Assembly: GCA_030550495.1 (NCBI GenBank) | Contig: JAUQPG010000002.1 | Span: 26,113-72,273 of the forward strand | Length of the DNA: 46,161 bases | Direction: 5' to 3' | Source: Candidatus Bipolaricaulota bacterium | GTDB lineage: Bacteria; Bipolaricaulota; Bipolaricaulia; RBG-16-55-9; DRXL01 | Part shown: positions 25,523-33,810 of the stretch, piece by piece | Numbering within the stretch: position 1 is the stretch's first letter | How the letters are laid out: each line of letters opens with the position of its first letter | Program-made: the position numbers and the translations under genes | Notes under the pieces: generated by a model | What the model was told of the DNA's origin: nothing | What the model saw: only the letters and a program-made list of their open reading frames with translations | Databases searched by the model: none

Positions 25523-25556
25523 GAAGCTGAACGTATTGTGACGAGGAGGATGTAGG

Positions 25557-27725
25557 TTGTTCCCCAATGACGACGAACAACAGAGACGGATCCGTAATCT
25601 CCGGAATATCGCCTTGGTGATCATTGTGGTGATCTTCTCTGTTATCTTATTGCAGGCATTTTTTGGAAGCTCTGATTCTGCAGAGAAGCAGATTCGGTAC
25701 TCAGAGTTTCTTGCGCTGCTGCAGGCGGGTCAGGTCGTAACGGTGACCCTTGAAGGGACATCTTTTGTGACTGTTTTGGGGCGTGTGCGGCCGGCTAGCG
25801 CTCTCGCGGAGAACCCTCAGATAGCGGAGCTCGATGCACGCCGAAGTCAAGAGCAACAGCGTAAAGAGAAGATCGAGGCATTGCTGAAGTATCAGAGTCG
25901 GCGCTTGGCATGGATCGAAACGTTACGCTCCGAGCTTCCCCCCCAAGTGCTTTCAGCAGCCCCTGTGATCCAACGCCAGCTCAGTGGGCTAGCCCTGCGC
26001 CATGCCGAAGTCGAGCGCTCTTTAGAAGCTCTGGTGCAGGCACGGAAGGAGAAAGCCGATGAGATCAGTGCTCTCATGCAGAGGATCTTAGGAAAAGCTG
26101 AGCGCTTCCGTACTGAAGCCGCGCTTGACGATGTTCGGCAAGAATTGAGACAGTACAAGGTCGACTATGACTACAAAAAGCCCGAGGACTCTTCGTGGAT
26201 CTTTTCAGTCTTGCTCTCGCTGCTGCCGTTCTTCATTATCTTATTGCTCTGGTATGGGATGATGCGGCGGATGCAGGGCGAAGGGAGCAGCGCGTTGAAC
26301 TTTGGGCGCAGCCAAGCCAAATTAGTGACAAAAGAGTACTCGCGCGTCACCTTCGATGATGTGGCAGGCATCGACGAAGTGAAAGAAGAAGTCCAAGAGA
26401 TCGTGGACTATCTCAAAGACCCGCAGAAGTTCACGCGCATTGGCGCGCAGATTCCCAAGGGAGTGCTCTTAGTGGGCCCGCCAGGGACGGGCAAGACGCT
26501 CTTGGCGCGCGCGATTGCCGGGGAAGCCGACGTGCCCTTCTTCTCGATCTCGGGCTCAGATTTCGTCGAGATGTTCGTGGGAGTCGGGGCAGCTCGCGTC
26601 AGGGATCTCTTCAGAAGGGCGAAAGAGGAGGGCAAGGGCAAGCGAGGGGTCATTATCTTTATCGACGAGATCGACGCTGTAGGGCGCAAGCGCGGCGCGG
26701 GGATTGGCGGCGGCCACGATGAGCGCGAGCAGACTTTAAATCAGTTACTCTCCGAGATGGACGGCTTCGACAAGAATGAGCACGTAATTATTCTCGCGGC
26801 GACCAATAGACCTGATATTCTCGACCCGGCGCTGCTGCGCCCCGGGCGGTTCGATAGAAAGATTACTGTTCCGCCGCCGGACTCCAAGGGTCGTGAAGCG
26901 ATCTTGAAAGTCCACACGCGCAACAAGAAGCTCGGCCCCGATGTCGATCTGAAAGTCTTGGCACGGCGCACGCCGGGGTTTGTCGGGGCAGACTTGGAGA
27001 ATCTCTGTAACGAAGCAGCGCTTCTTGCGGCGCGGCGCAACAAAGAGTTTATAGATATGAAGGACTTCGAAGACGCGATAGATCGAGTGATCGCGGGGAT
27101 CGAGCGCAAGGGGAGACTCTTAAGCGAAGAAGAGAAGGTCAAGATCGCCTATCACGAGGCGGGGCACGCGCTCCTAGGGAAACTCTTGCCCAAAGCTGAC
27201 CCCGTTCATCGAATCTCGATCGTCCCGCGCGGCGAGGCGCTGGGGTATACGTTGCAGCTCCCGCTCAATGATAAGTATCTCTTCACCAAAGAAGAGCTCT
27301 TAGATCGCATGACGGGGATCTTGGGCGGGCGCGCTGCGGAAGAGATCGTCTTTGGCGAGATCTCCACGGGTGCGTATGACGATCTGAAGAAAGCGACAGA
27401 GATCGCCAAGCGCATGGTGGTCAGCTACGGCATGAGCGAGCGCATCGGTCCGATTAACTTGGGCCAAGAGAACGGGAACGTCTTCTTAGGGGTCGACTTG
27501 GTGCTCAACCGCGAGCACAGTGAGAAGATGTCAGCGCTCGTCGACGAAGAGATTAAGAGTATTATCGAATCGTGTTATAAGCGCGCGAAGGATTTGCTCC
27601 AGCGCAATCTTCAAGCCCTGCACAAGCTCGCCAAGAAGCTCCTCGAGGTTGAGGTCTTAGAAGGCGAGCAGCTCGACGTGCTCTTGAAAGATTCGCTGGT
27701 GCCTCCTTCTCCAACCCTGGCCTAG
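25557..27725 (+). CDS. ftsH: ATP-dependent zinc metalloprotease FtsH with coiled-coil insertion
   Basis: Membrane AAA+ protease that degrades misfolded and regulatory membrane proteins. 722 residues versus about 600-650 usually. TM1 is about 17-37 and TM2 about 214-236; Walker A GPPGTGKT is at 307-314, Walker B IIFIDEID, the second region of homology [17 protein letters not shown], and zinc motif HEAGH near 534. The extra length is a charged helical coiled-coil block (about 88-200) within the periplasmic loop. TTG start, with AGGAGG seven bases upstream; an ATG inside that site is out of frame and stops at once. dxr starts immediately at the next base. Confidence 0.96.
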   Translation: MFPNDDEQQRRIRNLRNIALVIIVVIFSVILLQAFFGSSDSAEKQIRYSEFLALLQAGQVVTVTLEGTSFVTVLGRVRPASALAENPQIAELDARRSQEQQRKEKIEALLKYQSRRLAWIETLRSELPPQVLSAAPVIQRQLSGLALRHAEVERSLEALVQARKEKADEISALMQRILGKAERFRTEAALDDVRQELRQYKVDYDYKKPEDSSWIFSVLLSLLPFFIILLLWYGMMRRMQGEGSSALNFGRSQAKLVTKEYSRVTFDDVAGIDEVKEEVQEIVDYLKDPQKFTRIGAQIPKGVLLVGPPGTGKTLLARAIAGEADVPFFSISGSDFVEMFVGVGAARVRDLFRRAKEEGKGKRGVIIFIDEIDAVGRKRGAGIGGGHDEREQTLNQLLSEMDGFDKNEHVIILAATNRPDILDPALLRPGRFDRKITVPPPDSKGREAILKVHTRNKKLGPDVDLKVLARRTPGFVGADLENLCNEAALLAARRNKEFIDMKDFEDAIDRVIAGIERKGRLLSEEEKVKIAYHEAGHALLGKLLPKADPVHRISIVPRGEALGYTLQLPLNDKYLFTKEELLDRMTGILGGRAAEEIVFGEISTGAYDDLKKATEIAKRMVVSYGMSERIGPINLGQENGNVFLGVDLVLNREHSEKMSALVDEEIKSIIESCYKRAKDLLQRNLQALHKLAKKLLEVEVLEGEQLDVLLKDSLVPPSPTLA

Positions 27726-28931
27726 ATGCCAGTCATCAGCAAACGCCTAGCACTCTTGGGGTCGACCGGCTCGATTGGGACGCAAACGCTCGCCGTGATC
27801 GAAGGGCTCAATCGAGCTGGACACAATCTTTCGGTCGTAGCGCTGGCTGCGGGCAAGAACTTAGAGCTCTTAGCGGCGCAAGCCCAGCGCTTCCAGCCGG
27901 AGCTCATTGCCATAGAGCGTGCCAAGGACGTTGGTCGGTTGAGACAGTTACTCAAGACGTTCTGGAATGGGGAGATCGCCGTTGGGGGCGAGGGCTTGCA
28001 AGCTGTGGCTACTCATCCTAAAGCCGATCTGGTCGTCAACGCCCTGGTCGGTGCGGTCGGGTTGATCCCTACGCTCGAAGCCCTCAAAGCGAAGAAGATC
28101 GTTGCCCTGGCGAACAAAGAGTCATTAGTCATCGGGGGGCATCTTGTACACGCTTCGCTTGACCTTCATCTTCGCCCCGGCGAAGGCGTACAGTCCAGAC
28201 GAAGTTTGGTCCCCATAGACAGCGAGCACAGCGCGCTCTTCCAGCTCCTGCAGCCCTTGCGCCAAGACGAGATCGAGAGAATTATTCTGACGGCTTCAGG
28301 CGGGCCGTTCCGCACACGGCCCCTTGACTCGTTCGCACACATCACTGTCGAAGAAGCTCTGCGCCATCCGACTTGGCAGATGGGCAAGCGTGTGACTATA
28401 GATTCAGCTACGCTCGTCAACAAAGCGTTCGAAGTGATCGAAGCCCATTGGCTCTTCGATCTGCCCTACGAAAAGATCTCTGTCTTGATTCACCCGCAGA
28501 GCGTCGTGCACGGGTTGGTCGAGCTGACAGATGGGAGTCTTTTGGCTCATGTGAGCACGACGGATATGAAGCTGCCCATCCAGTATGCTCTCACCTACCC
28601 GGAGCGTATCGCTTCTTCAGTGGAGAGATTGGACTTAGTCAAGCAGAGATTAGAATTTGCGCCGGTGGGGCGGGAGCGCTACCCGGCGTTCTGGCTCGTC
28701 TGCGAAGCCGGGCGCCGCGGGGGAACCTTTCCGGCGGTAGCGAACGCTGCCGATGAGGTCTTGGTGCAAAAATTCTTAAACAACGAGATCTCGTTTTTAG
28801 GGATCGCACGCGGGCTGGAGAGGGTGCTCGCGGAGCACGAAGGCGTGCCCGATCCCGACGTTGAAGAGATTTTTGCAGCCGATCGATGGGCGCGTCAGAG
28901 GGCTAGCGAGATCGCCCAAAATTCGCTATGA
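27726..28931 (+). CDS. dxr: 1-deoxy-D-xylulose-5-phosphate reductoisomerase
   Basis: MEP-pathway enzyme converting DXP to MEP with NADPH, the first committed step of isoprenoid synthesis. 401 residues. NADPH loop LLGSTGSIGTQTL, LANKESLVIGGHLV, metal/substrate site PIDSEHSALFQ, SGGPFRT and HPTWQMGKRVTIDSATLVNKAFEVIEAHWLF are all present. Between GHLVHA and LVPIDSEH the protein carries about eight more residues than homologues; this stretch is encoded by a palindromic repeat found again at 30.2 kb. It follows ftsH without a gap and overlaps the cytochrome gene by four bases (ATGA). Confidence 0.95.
   Translation: MPVISKRLALLGSTGSIGTQTLAVIEGLNRAGHNLSVVALAAGKNLELLAAQAQRFQPELIAIERAKDVGRLRQLLKTFWNGEIAVGGEGLQAVATHPKADLVVNALVGAVGLIPTLEALKAKKIVALANKESLVIGGHLVHASLDLHLRPGEGVQSRRSLVPIDSEHSALFQLLQPLRQDEIERIILTASGGPFRTRPLDSFAHITVEEALRHPTWQMGKRVTIDSATLVNKAFEVIEAHWLFDLPYEKISVLIHPQSVVHGLVELTDGSLLAHVSTTDMKLPIQYALTYPERIASSVERLDLVKQRLEFAPVGRERYPAFWLVCEAGRRGGTFPAVANAADEVLVQKFLNNEISFLGIARGLERVLAEHEGVPDPDVEEIFAADRWARQRASEIAQNSL
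28153..28210. repeat. Palindromic repeat copy inside dxr
   Basis: 26 bases (28153-28178, starting GCTTCGCTTGACC) are identical to 30158-30183, and the right half (GGCGAAGG, TCCAG, CGAAG) also matches with a few changes. The intergenic copy has a longer central hairpin. The dxr frame is intact through it. Confidence 0.85.
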
Positions 28932-30127
28932 TAAAGAGTATGGAGAACGCGCGAAAATGGTTTGCTGTGTCGGCCGTCTTGTTGTTTGTGCTCGTCCTCA
29001 TCATTGCCGTAGATAACTACAATCAAGAGTGGAAGCGCTACCAACGGGCGTATCTGACAGAGGTGCTCACGGAGAAAGCCCAAGCGGAGAAGGGTTCGCT
29101 CTCGCTCTTCGATCGGATCGCGATTGCCCTGAGCGCCGAGGCCAATCTGCAAATCAAGAAGGTCGTGACGGAGGTGGGCCGCAGCGCCGATCTCTGCATG
29201 ACCTGTCATGTGAACGTCGGCGTGCCGGGGTTCACTCAAGAACCCCTCAAAGACTTACTCGAGACCCATCGGAATATTAAAATCGTCGAGCAATTACCGT
29301 TCGATCAAGTAGGGTGTACGGCGTGTCACGGGGGGAATTCCTTGGCGCTCAAGTCGGAGCTGGCTCATGCAGAGATGCGCACGCACTTTGCCCAGATCTT
29401 TGAAGAGTCTATCGAGAAATTGCGCTCAGAGCGTTGGGCCGAGCGCCAGCGCGGCATCGAGCATATCCGCTGGATGACCGCCAATGACTTCGGGTTTGTC
29501 TTTAATGCCCCCAAGGAGAAGCGAGAAGAGGCGATCGCACGCATCCTCGCGTGGTGGCAGCTCCACAAAGACACGTTCTTGGTCGAGGGCTTTGGGAAGC
29601 GTAGCTCGCCGTTCCGCACAGAAAACCCCCAAGCGAAAGTGATCGAGGCCCGCACCGACGTCTCGCTCACCGGAGAGCCCCTGCAGTTTGTCGGCTCGGC
29701 TACGTGTATAGCGTGTCATGGCCATCCAGAGATCAGCGATGTCTATATTCCCGAATCGAGCAAGCGCCACGTCGAGATCTGGTTCCGCCCGGAGTTCATG
29801 ACGAGCAAGAATATCGAAGAGTTTAAAGACCACCCATTCATAGACGAAGAGACCCTCAAGACGATGGACGTGACCTGTGAAGCCTGTCACGGCCCGGGGA
29901 GCGAATATACAAAGCTTATGCAGAAGGGGATGGCGCTCGAAGCTGCGGGCCAGAGCGTGGAGGCTGCGGCTTTGCTCGGCAAAGCGAAAGAGATCGCGCG
30001 GGCCAACGCGCGACAGAACATCAGCGAGCACGATCCGGCTACAGGGTACTCCCGCGTCTGGGCGATCTTCGAGCGTCTGATCGAGAAAGCGTTAGCTGCC
30101 AAAGGCCAGAGCCGTCCCACAGAATAA
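28928..30127 (+). CDS. Membrane-anchored tetraheme cytochrome c
   Basis: 399 residues. N-terminal transmembrane anchor (WFAVSAVLLFVLVLIIAV, about 11-28), then a periplasmic domain with four CxxCH haem sites: CMTCH (90-94), CTACH (130-134), CIACH (260-264) and CEACH (317-321). Pairs of sites separated by a helical stretch resemble the cytochrome c554/NapC-NirT group. Likely an electron carrier between a membrane quinol-oxidising complex and a periplasmic partner. It is the last gene of an ftsH-dxr-cytochrome run, with an ATGA overlap to dxr. Its proximity to the Rieske/Rnf operon makes it a candidate partner, but that is inference. Confidence 0.85.
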   Translation: MIKSMENARKWFAVSAVLLFVLVLIIAVDNYNQEWKRYQRAYLTEVLTEKAQAEKGSLSLFDRIAIALSAEANLQIKKVVTEVGRSADLCMTCHVNVGVPGFTQEPLKDLLETHRNIKIVEQLPFDQVGCTACHGGNSLALKSELAHAEMRTHFAQIFEESIEKLRSERWAERQRGIEHIRWMTANDFGFVFNAPKEKREEAIARILAWWQLHKDTFLVEGFGKRSSPFRTENPQAKVIEARTDVSLTGEPLQFVGSATCIACHGHPEISDVYIPESSKRHVEIWFRPEFMTSKNIEEFKDHPFIDEETLKTMDVTCEACHGPGSEYTKLMQKGMALEAAGQSVEAAALLGKAKEIARANARQNISEHDPATGYSRVWAIFERLIEKALAAKGQSRPTE

Positions 30128-30225
30128 CCCAGGCTTCGCCAGACTTCGCCTGGACAAGCTTCGCTTGACCTTCATCTTCGCCCGCCAGAGGCGGGCGAAG
30201 GCATACGGTCCAGGCGAAGCCTGGG
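30128..30225. repeat. Intergenic palindromic repeat (full copy)
   Basis: Outer arms CCCAGGCTTCGCC and GGCGAAGCCTGGG pair across about 70 bases; an inner hairpin CTTCGCCCGCC-AGA-GGCGGGCGAAG lies at 30176-30200. Shares a 26-base identical block with dxr. It lies between the cytochrome and rrf2, and may act as a processing or termination site. Confidence 0.8.
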
Positions 30226-30238
30226 GGTGAGGGCCTGG

Positions 30239-30267
30239 TTGACTTTCGTCTCGGTCTTTTTTACAAT
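30239..30267 (+). promoter_or_regulatory. rrf2 operon promoter
   Basis: TTGACT, 17 bp, TACAAT. Predicted start near 30274, inside the inverted repeat described next. Confidence 0.8.
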
Positions 30268-30271
30268 GAAG

Positions 30272-30290
30272 TCAGAGTATTTTACTCGGA
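30272..30290. promoter_or_regulatory. Candidate Rrf2 operator
   Basis: GAGTA-TTT-TACTC perfect inverted repeat, extended to a 19-bp site with one mismatched pair, sits on the predicted transcription start of the rrf2 operon. Position fits autorepression; binding is inferred. Confidence 0.55.
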
Positions 30291-30306
30291 TTTTGGGGTG
30301 TCTCAT

Positions 30307-30786
30307 ATGAAGGTGACGCGCAAGAGCGATTATGGGCTGCGGGCCTTGTGCACCCTGGCCCGACAGTACAACGGAGAGCCTGTCTCAATCGGGCAGCTCT
30401 CGGCAGAGCACAAGATCCCTGAGCCGTTTTTAGAAAAGATCATGCAAGAGCTGCGCGAGCACGGCTTAGTGGAAGCGACCCACGGGCGTGGCGGCGGGTA
30501 TCTCCTCAAAAGGCGCCCATCGAACATCTCGCTTCGCGAAGTGGTGCGCGCCCTCGATGGCCCTATCGCGCTCGTGACGTGCTTAGATCCAAACCTCAGA
30601 TGCTCCATCGAGGACGGCTGCCCGACAAGCCCTATCTGGGAGATCATTAATCAGAAGCTCGAAGAATATCTGGGATCGCTCACGCTGAGCGATGTGGTGA
30701 ACCTCACCCCCTCACCCCGCCCTGCGGGCACCCCTCTCCCTCGGAGGGGAGAGGGGCCGGGGGTGAGGGGAAAGGTCTCATCATGA
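30307..30786 (+). CDS. Rrf2/IscR-family Fe-S regulator
   Basis: 159-residue winged-helix repressor of the Rrf2 family. The N-terminus MKVTRKSDYGLRALCTLA and helix-turn-helix IGQLSAEHKIPEPFLEKIMQELR are family-typical, and the wing motif GRGGGYLLKRR is present. Cys triad CLDPNLRCSIEDGC (CX6CX5C) fits a bound Fe-S cluster, as in IscR or NsrR, so it likely senses Fe-S status, oxygen or NO. I prefer ATG at 30307 to the track's GTG since GGGGTG forms the Shine-Dalgarno. The last ~27 residues are coded by a palindromic repeat. It overlaps mrp by four bases (ATGA). Confidence 0.9.
   Translation: MKVTRKSDYGLRALCTLARQYNGEPVSIGQLSAEHKIPEPFLEKIMQELREHGLVEATHGRGGGYLLKRRPSNISLREVVRALDGPIALVTCLDPNLRCSIEDGCPTSPIWEIINQKLEEYLGSLTLSDVVNLTPSPRPAGTPLPRRGEGPGVRGKVSS
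30702..30770. repeat. CCTCACCCC palindromic repeat forming the rrf2 3' end
   Basis: Outer arms CCCTCACCCC / GGGGGTGAGGG and an inner CCCCTCTCC / GGAGAGGGG hairpin. Repeats of this general type are widespread in intergenic DNA of many bacteria; here it is read as LTPSPRPAGTPLPRRGEGPG. Confidence 0.8.
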
Positions 30787-31820
30787 CTCTGAGCGAGCGT
30801 GCCCGCGAAGCCCTACGTCAAATTGAGATCCCCCGCGCCCAGAGATCCTTGAACGATCTAGTCGAAGATCTCTCCCTGGATGGGGAGACCGCTCGCGTGC
30901 GGCTCAAGCTCCTCCCCGCGTATGTATCAAAGTCCCAACTCAAATCGTGGGCCGAACAAGCTCTCAAAACGATCCCGGAGATCAAGACAGTTCATATTGA
31001 ATTTGCTCCGCGGCCCCAGCCCAGAGCCCCTCATCCGACGCAGAAGGTGCACCTTCCCCAGATTGCTCATATTATCGCGATCTTCAGTGGCAAGGGCGGG
31101 GTGGGCAAGAGCACCGTCAGCGTCAATCTCGCCGTAGCGTTGGCACAGCAAGGGGCACGCGTCGGGCTCTTTGATGCCGACGTGCACGGGCCGAATATCC
31201 CGACTCTTCTAGGCCTAAGAGAGCCGCCGACTGTCAAGGCCGGAAAACTCGTCCCGATCTTCAAGCACAGGGTGCACGCGATCTCGATCGGCTTGTTAGT
31301 TGGGGGAGGGGACCCGCTCATCTGGCGCGGCCCCATGATCTCTAAAGCGATTAACGAACTCTTAGAGAGCACGGCCTGGCCGGAGTTAGATTATCTAATT
31401 GTAGACATGCCCCCAGGCACCGGAGATGCCCAGCTTGGGCTGGCCCAAGACGTCCAGCTGACAGGAGCGATCGCTGTGACGACCCCTCAAGAGGTGGCGC
31501 TCTCCGATGTGCGGAGGGGGATCGGGGCGTTCCAGAAACTCAATGTTCCCATCCTTGGGCTGATTGAGAACATGGCGTATTATCTCTGCCCAAAGTGCGG
31601 GCACAAAGAGTATATCTTCGGGCAAGGAGGCGGCCAAGCCGAGGCCCAGAGACGGAATATCCCCTTCTTGGGGCAGATCCCATTAGATCCGAAGCTGCGC
31701 GAGGGCGGCGATGCCGGCGTCCCCATCGTTCTGGCTGATCCGTCCTCACCGGCCGCGCAGGAGTTTATAAAGATCGCCGATGCCCTCATCACATATTTCA
31801 GAACACAGAAGTCGAGGTGA
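30783..31820 (+). CDS. mrp: Mrp/ApbC Fe-S cluster carrier ATPase
   Basis: 345-residue P-loop ATPase of the Mrp/NBP35 family that binds and delivers [4Fe-4S] clusters. N-terminal MIP18-like segment (1-75), deviant Walker A GKGGVGKST (103-111), DMPPGTGDAQL, and the C-terminal cluster-binding CPKC near residue 264. Translationally coupled to rrf2 and followed within six bases by a MIP18/SufT-like gene. Clearly part of an Fe-S maturation operon facing the Fe-S-rich Rieske/Rnf operon. Confidence 0.94.
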   Translation: MTLSERAREALRQIEIPRAQRSLNDLVEDLSLDGETARVRLKLLPAYVSKSQLKSWAEQALKTIPEIKTVHIEFAPRPQPRAPHPTQKVHLPQIAHIIAIFSGKGGVGKSTVSVNLAVALAQQGARVGLFDADVHGPNIPTLLGLREPPTVKAGKLVPIFKHRVHAISIGLLVGGGDPLIWRGPMISKAINELLESTAWPELDYLIVDMPPGTGDAQLGLAQDVQLTGAIAVTTPQEVALSDVRRGIGAFQKLNVPILGLIENMAYYLCPKCGHKEYIFGQGGGQAEAQRRNIPFLGQIPLDPKLREGGDAGVPIVLADPSSPAAQEFIKIADALITYFRTQKSR

Positions 31821-31826
31821 TCGTCC

Positions 31827-32132
31827 ATGACCCCTGAGGAGATTCGCGAAATCATTCGCGAGAACGTCTTCGACCCGGAGCTGGGGTATAACGTCGTCGA
31901 TTTGGGGCTGCTCTACGATGTCGAGATCCGCGGCGAGAAAGACGTGCGTCTCGAGATGACGCTGACGACCGTGGGCTGCCCGCTCTACGAGCAGATCCAA
32001 GCCGACTGCGAGCGCGCGATCAAAGAGCACTTTGGCGAGGACGTTCATGTAGAAGTTGACTTCGTCTTCGACCCGCCGTGGACCCCAGAGATGATGTCCG
32101 AAGAGATCCGCGCGGAGATGGGATTTATCTAG
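31827..32132 (+). CDS. MIP18/PaaD/SufT family (DUF59) Fe-S maturation protein
   Basis: 101 residues, one DUF59 domain: IRENVFDPELGYNVVDLGLLYDVEI, then MTLTTVGCPLYEQI with the conserved functional Cys, and DPPWTPEMMSEEIRAEMGF at the end. SufT and PaaD relatives assist Fe-S protein maturation. Sits between mrp and the Cys-rich protein in the rrf2 operon, giving an Fe-S assembly context. Confidence 0.92.
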   Translation: MTPEEIREIIRENVFDPELGYNVVDLGLLYDVEIRGEKDVRLEMTLTTVGCPLYEQIQADCERAIKEHFGEDVHVEVDFVFDPPWTPEMMSEEIRAEMGFI

Positions 32133-32133
32133 A

Positions 32134-32754
32134 ATGTCTCTGTGTGTCTACTGCAAGAGGCGGGCAGGCAAACGCACCTGCCCAGCACTGGGAGGTTTCA
32201 TCTGCCCAAGCTGTTGCGGGCAGCACCGCGGGATTGAGATCAGCTGCCCCATCAGCTGCAAATATTTTAAGACACACGAGGGCTATCAGCGCGACCGGCT
32301 CGCAGCAGATTTTCACACAGTGTGGCTAGAAAAGACGGAGCCGCTCTACAGAGCTGGTAAAGAGCACCTCATTGATCTGATCGCGATGATCGAGATGCTC
32401 GTTTATCAGTTCTACCGCGAGCGGGCCTTGGGCACGGATAACGAAGTCTTGGAGGCCCTCAAATTTCTGCAGCGTCGGTTCGGCCCAGTCATAGTCGTCG
32501 AAGCCGGAGGCACAGCGTTGGCTACGCATCTGTGGAACGGGCTCCAAGAGTTTTTGAAGAAAGAATCGCTGCCACCTGAAGCAGTCTCCGAAGCCCTGGA
32601 GAAGATTTTAGAGATCTTTCAAGCGTATGTAACCCCGACGCAGCCGCGCAAGTATCTGCACGGAATGTTGGGGCACGTCGAGAGATTTTTCAAACTCCCA
32701 AAGGAGCTGAAAGAAAGCCCCTCGTTGATCGCGATCCCTCACACGCCGGAGTAG
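32134..32754 (+). CDS. Cys-rich N-terminal domain protein of unknown function
   Basis: 206 residues. The first 50 hold ten cysteines in zinc-finger-like spacing (CVYCKRRAGKRTC, GGFICPSCCGQHRGIEI, CPISCKYF); the rest (about 55-200) is predicted mostly helical with no recognised domain. It starts one base after the DUF59 stop and so belongs to the rrf2-mrp operon. Could be a zinc-binding adaptor, or bind an Fe-S cluster given the company. Its stop lies two bases from the stop of the convergent ferredoxin-PetD gene. Family not recognised. Confidence 0.8.
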   Translation: MSLCVYCKRRAGKRTCPALGGFICPSCCGQHRGIEISCPISCKYFKTHEGYQRDRLAADFHTVWLEKTEPLYRAGKEHLIDLIAMIEMLVYQFYRERALGTDNEVLEALKFLQRRFGPVIVVEAGGTALATHLWNGLQEFLKKESLPPEAVSEALEKILEIFQAYVTPTQPRKYLHGMLGHVERFFKLPKELKESPSLIAIPHTPE

Positions 32755-32756
32755 AT

Positions 32757-33809
32757 TTACTTCCAGGGGATGACCCACTCCCACTGCGGCCCGCGGAAGT
32801 ATTGCCCAATGATAATCAGCACAATGGCCGCTCCAATCACGAGCGTAAAGAGCGCTGTGGTGACGGGACGATCGCGCAGCCGGCGCCCCACAGGCTTGCT
32901 CTTGTCTCTCCTCCAAAACTCTAGATACGGCTCGATATACGGGATGGCGATCAAGAAGAGAATGAAGAGCGCGGGAATGATGACCCCGCCGATGGCGACA
33001 CTCGTCAGCGGCCCAATATTGGGAGAGATCGCCAATAACTCTTGAATGCCCACGAAGTACCACGGGGCTTTTTCGGGATTGGGCGTGAACGACGGCGTTG
33101 CTGGCTCTTCGAGCGGCGCATCACGGAAGACCGAATAGATCCCCAAGCCCGCTGTCAAAAAGAAGAGCAGCGTGAACGCTACATAGAGAAAGTACGGGTA
33201 GGTGATGATCTCTTCTTCTTCGGCAGGCAGGCGCTTGGCAAACGCCTCTAAGATCTTCTGGATCTTCTCGTCGGTCAGCTCGTACTGTGTGGGAATCTCT
33301 TTGGCTTTGTGATCCTTCCCAATATAGCTGAAGACGGCGTAGAGTACATCGAAATCGGTGGGATCGCCGCCGCCCTCAAGCAGAGATTCCACGCGATTGC
33401 TTAAGTCTTTCAATCTCTTGACGGTGATCTTCTGCGCTGAGCGCAGGTCTTTTAAGGGGATCTTCTCCGCGGCGTAGGCGAGCACATCACGCACTAAGCC
33501 GGGTTCGATCTGGATCGCTTCGGCGACCTCGTAGCCAGGAACTTCGATCTCTATGTCTTGCGTCACCGTGATCTGACACGAGAGCCGCCAGCCCTTGGCG
33601 AGCTGCTCCTCACCCAAGACGTCTATCTCGTTCTGGGTGGGTGCTCCGCCGCCCTTGAGGACTCTCACGGCACACGTCGAGCACTGCCCCTGGCCCCCGC
33701 ACGTTGCCGGGAGCTGATCGTCATAGCGCTGCTCTTGGATGAACTTCAACAGATTCGTGCCAGGGCGAACCTCGAACTCTTTCTGTCCGAGAATGACGAC
33801 TTTGGGCAT
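32757..33809 (-). CDS. [2Fe-2S] ferredoxin fused to PetD-like cytochrome b subunit IV
   Basis: 350 residues, last gene of the Rieske-Rnf operon. Residues 1-92 are a plant-type ferredoxin with ligands C37, C43, C46 and C78 (ATCGGQGQCSTC; WRLSC). A charged helical linker (93-200) leads to a three-helix cytochrome b C-terminal domain (200-350): TM about 203-225, 268-292, 317-337, with NPEKAPWYFVGIQELL at the Qo site, where APWY replaces the usual PEWY. PetD-type subunit IV normally has no ferredoxin. Together with the upstream b6-like gene this makes a split, b6f-like cytochrome b. The ferredoxin head resembles that of the preceding gene, suggesting duplication. Confidence 0.9.
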   Translation of the reverse strand: MPKVVILGQKEFEVRPGTNLLKFIQEQRYDDQLPATCGGQGQCSTCAVRVLKGGGAPTQNEIDVLGEEQLAKGWRLSCQITVTQDIEIEVPGYEVAEAIQIEPGLVRDVLAYAAEKIPLKDLRSAQKITVKRLKDLSNRVESLLEGGGDPTDFDVLYAVFSYIGKDHKAKEIPTQYELTDEKIQKILEAFAKRLPAEEEEIITYPYFLYVAFTLLFFLTAGLGIYSVFRDAPLEEPATPSFTPNPEKAPWYFVGIQELLAISPNIGPLTSVAIGGVIIPALFILFLIAIPYIEPYLEFWRRDKSKPVGRRLRDRPVTTALFTLVIGAAIVLIIIGQYFRGPQWEWVIPWK

Positions 33810-33810
33810 A

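Noticed and set aside
25551-25556. ATG inside the ftsH ribosome site
   Set aside because: ATG-TAG: it stops immediately and is out of frame; the TTG at 25557 gives the correct FtsH N-terminus.
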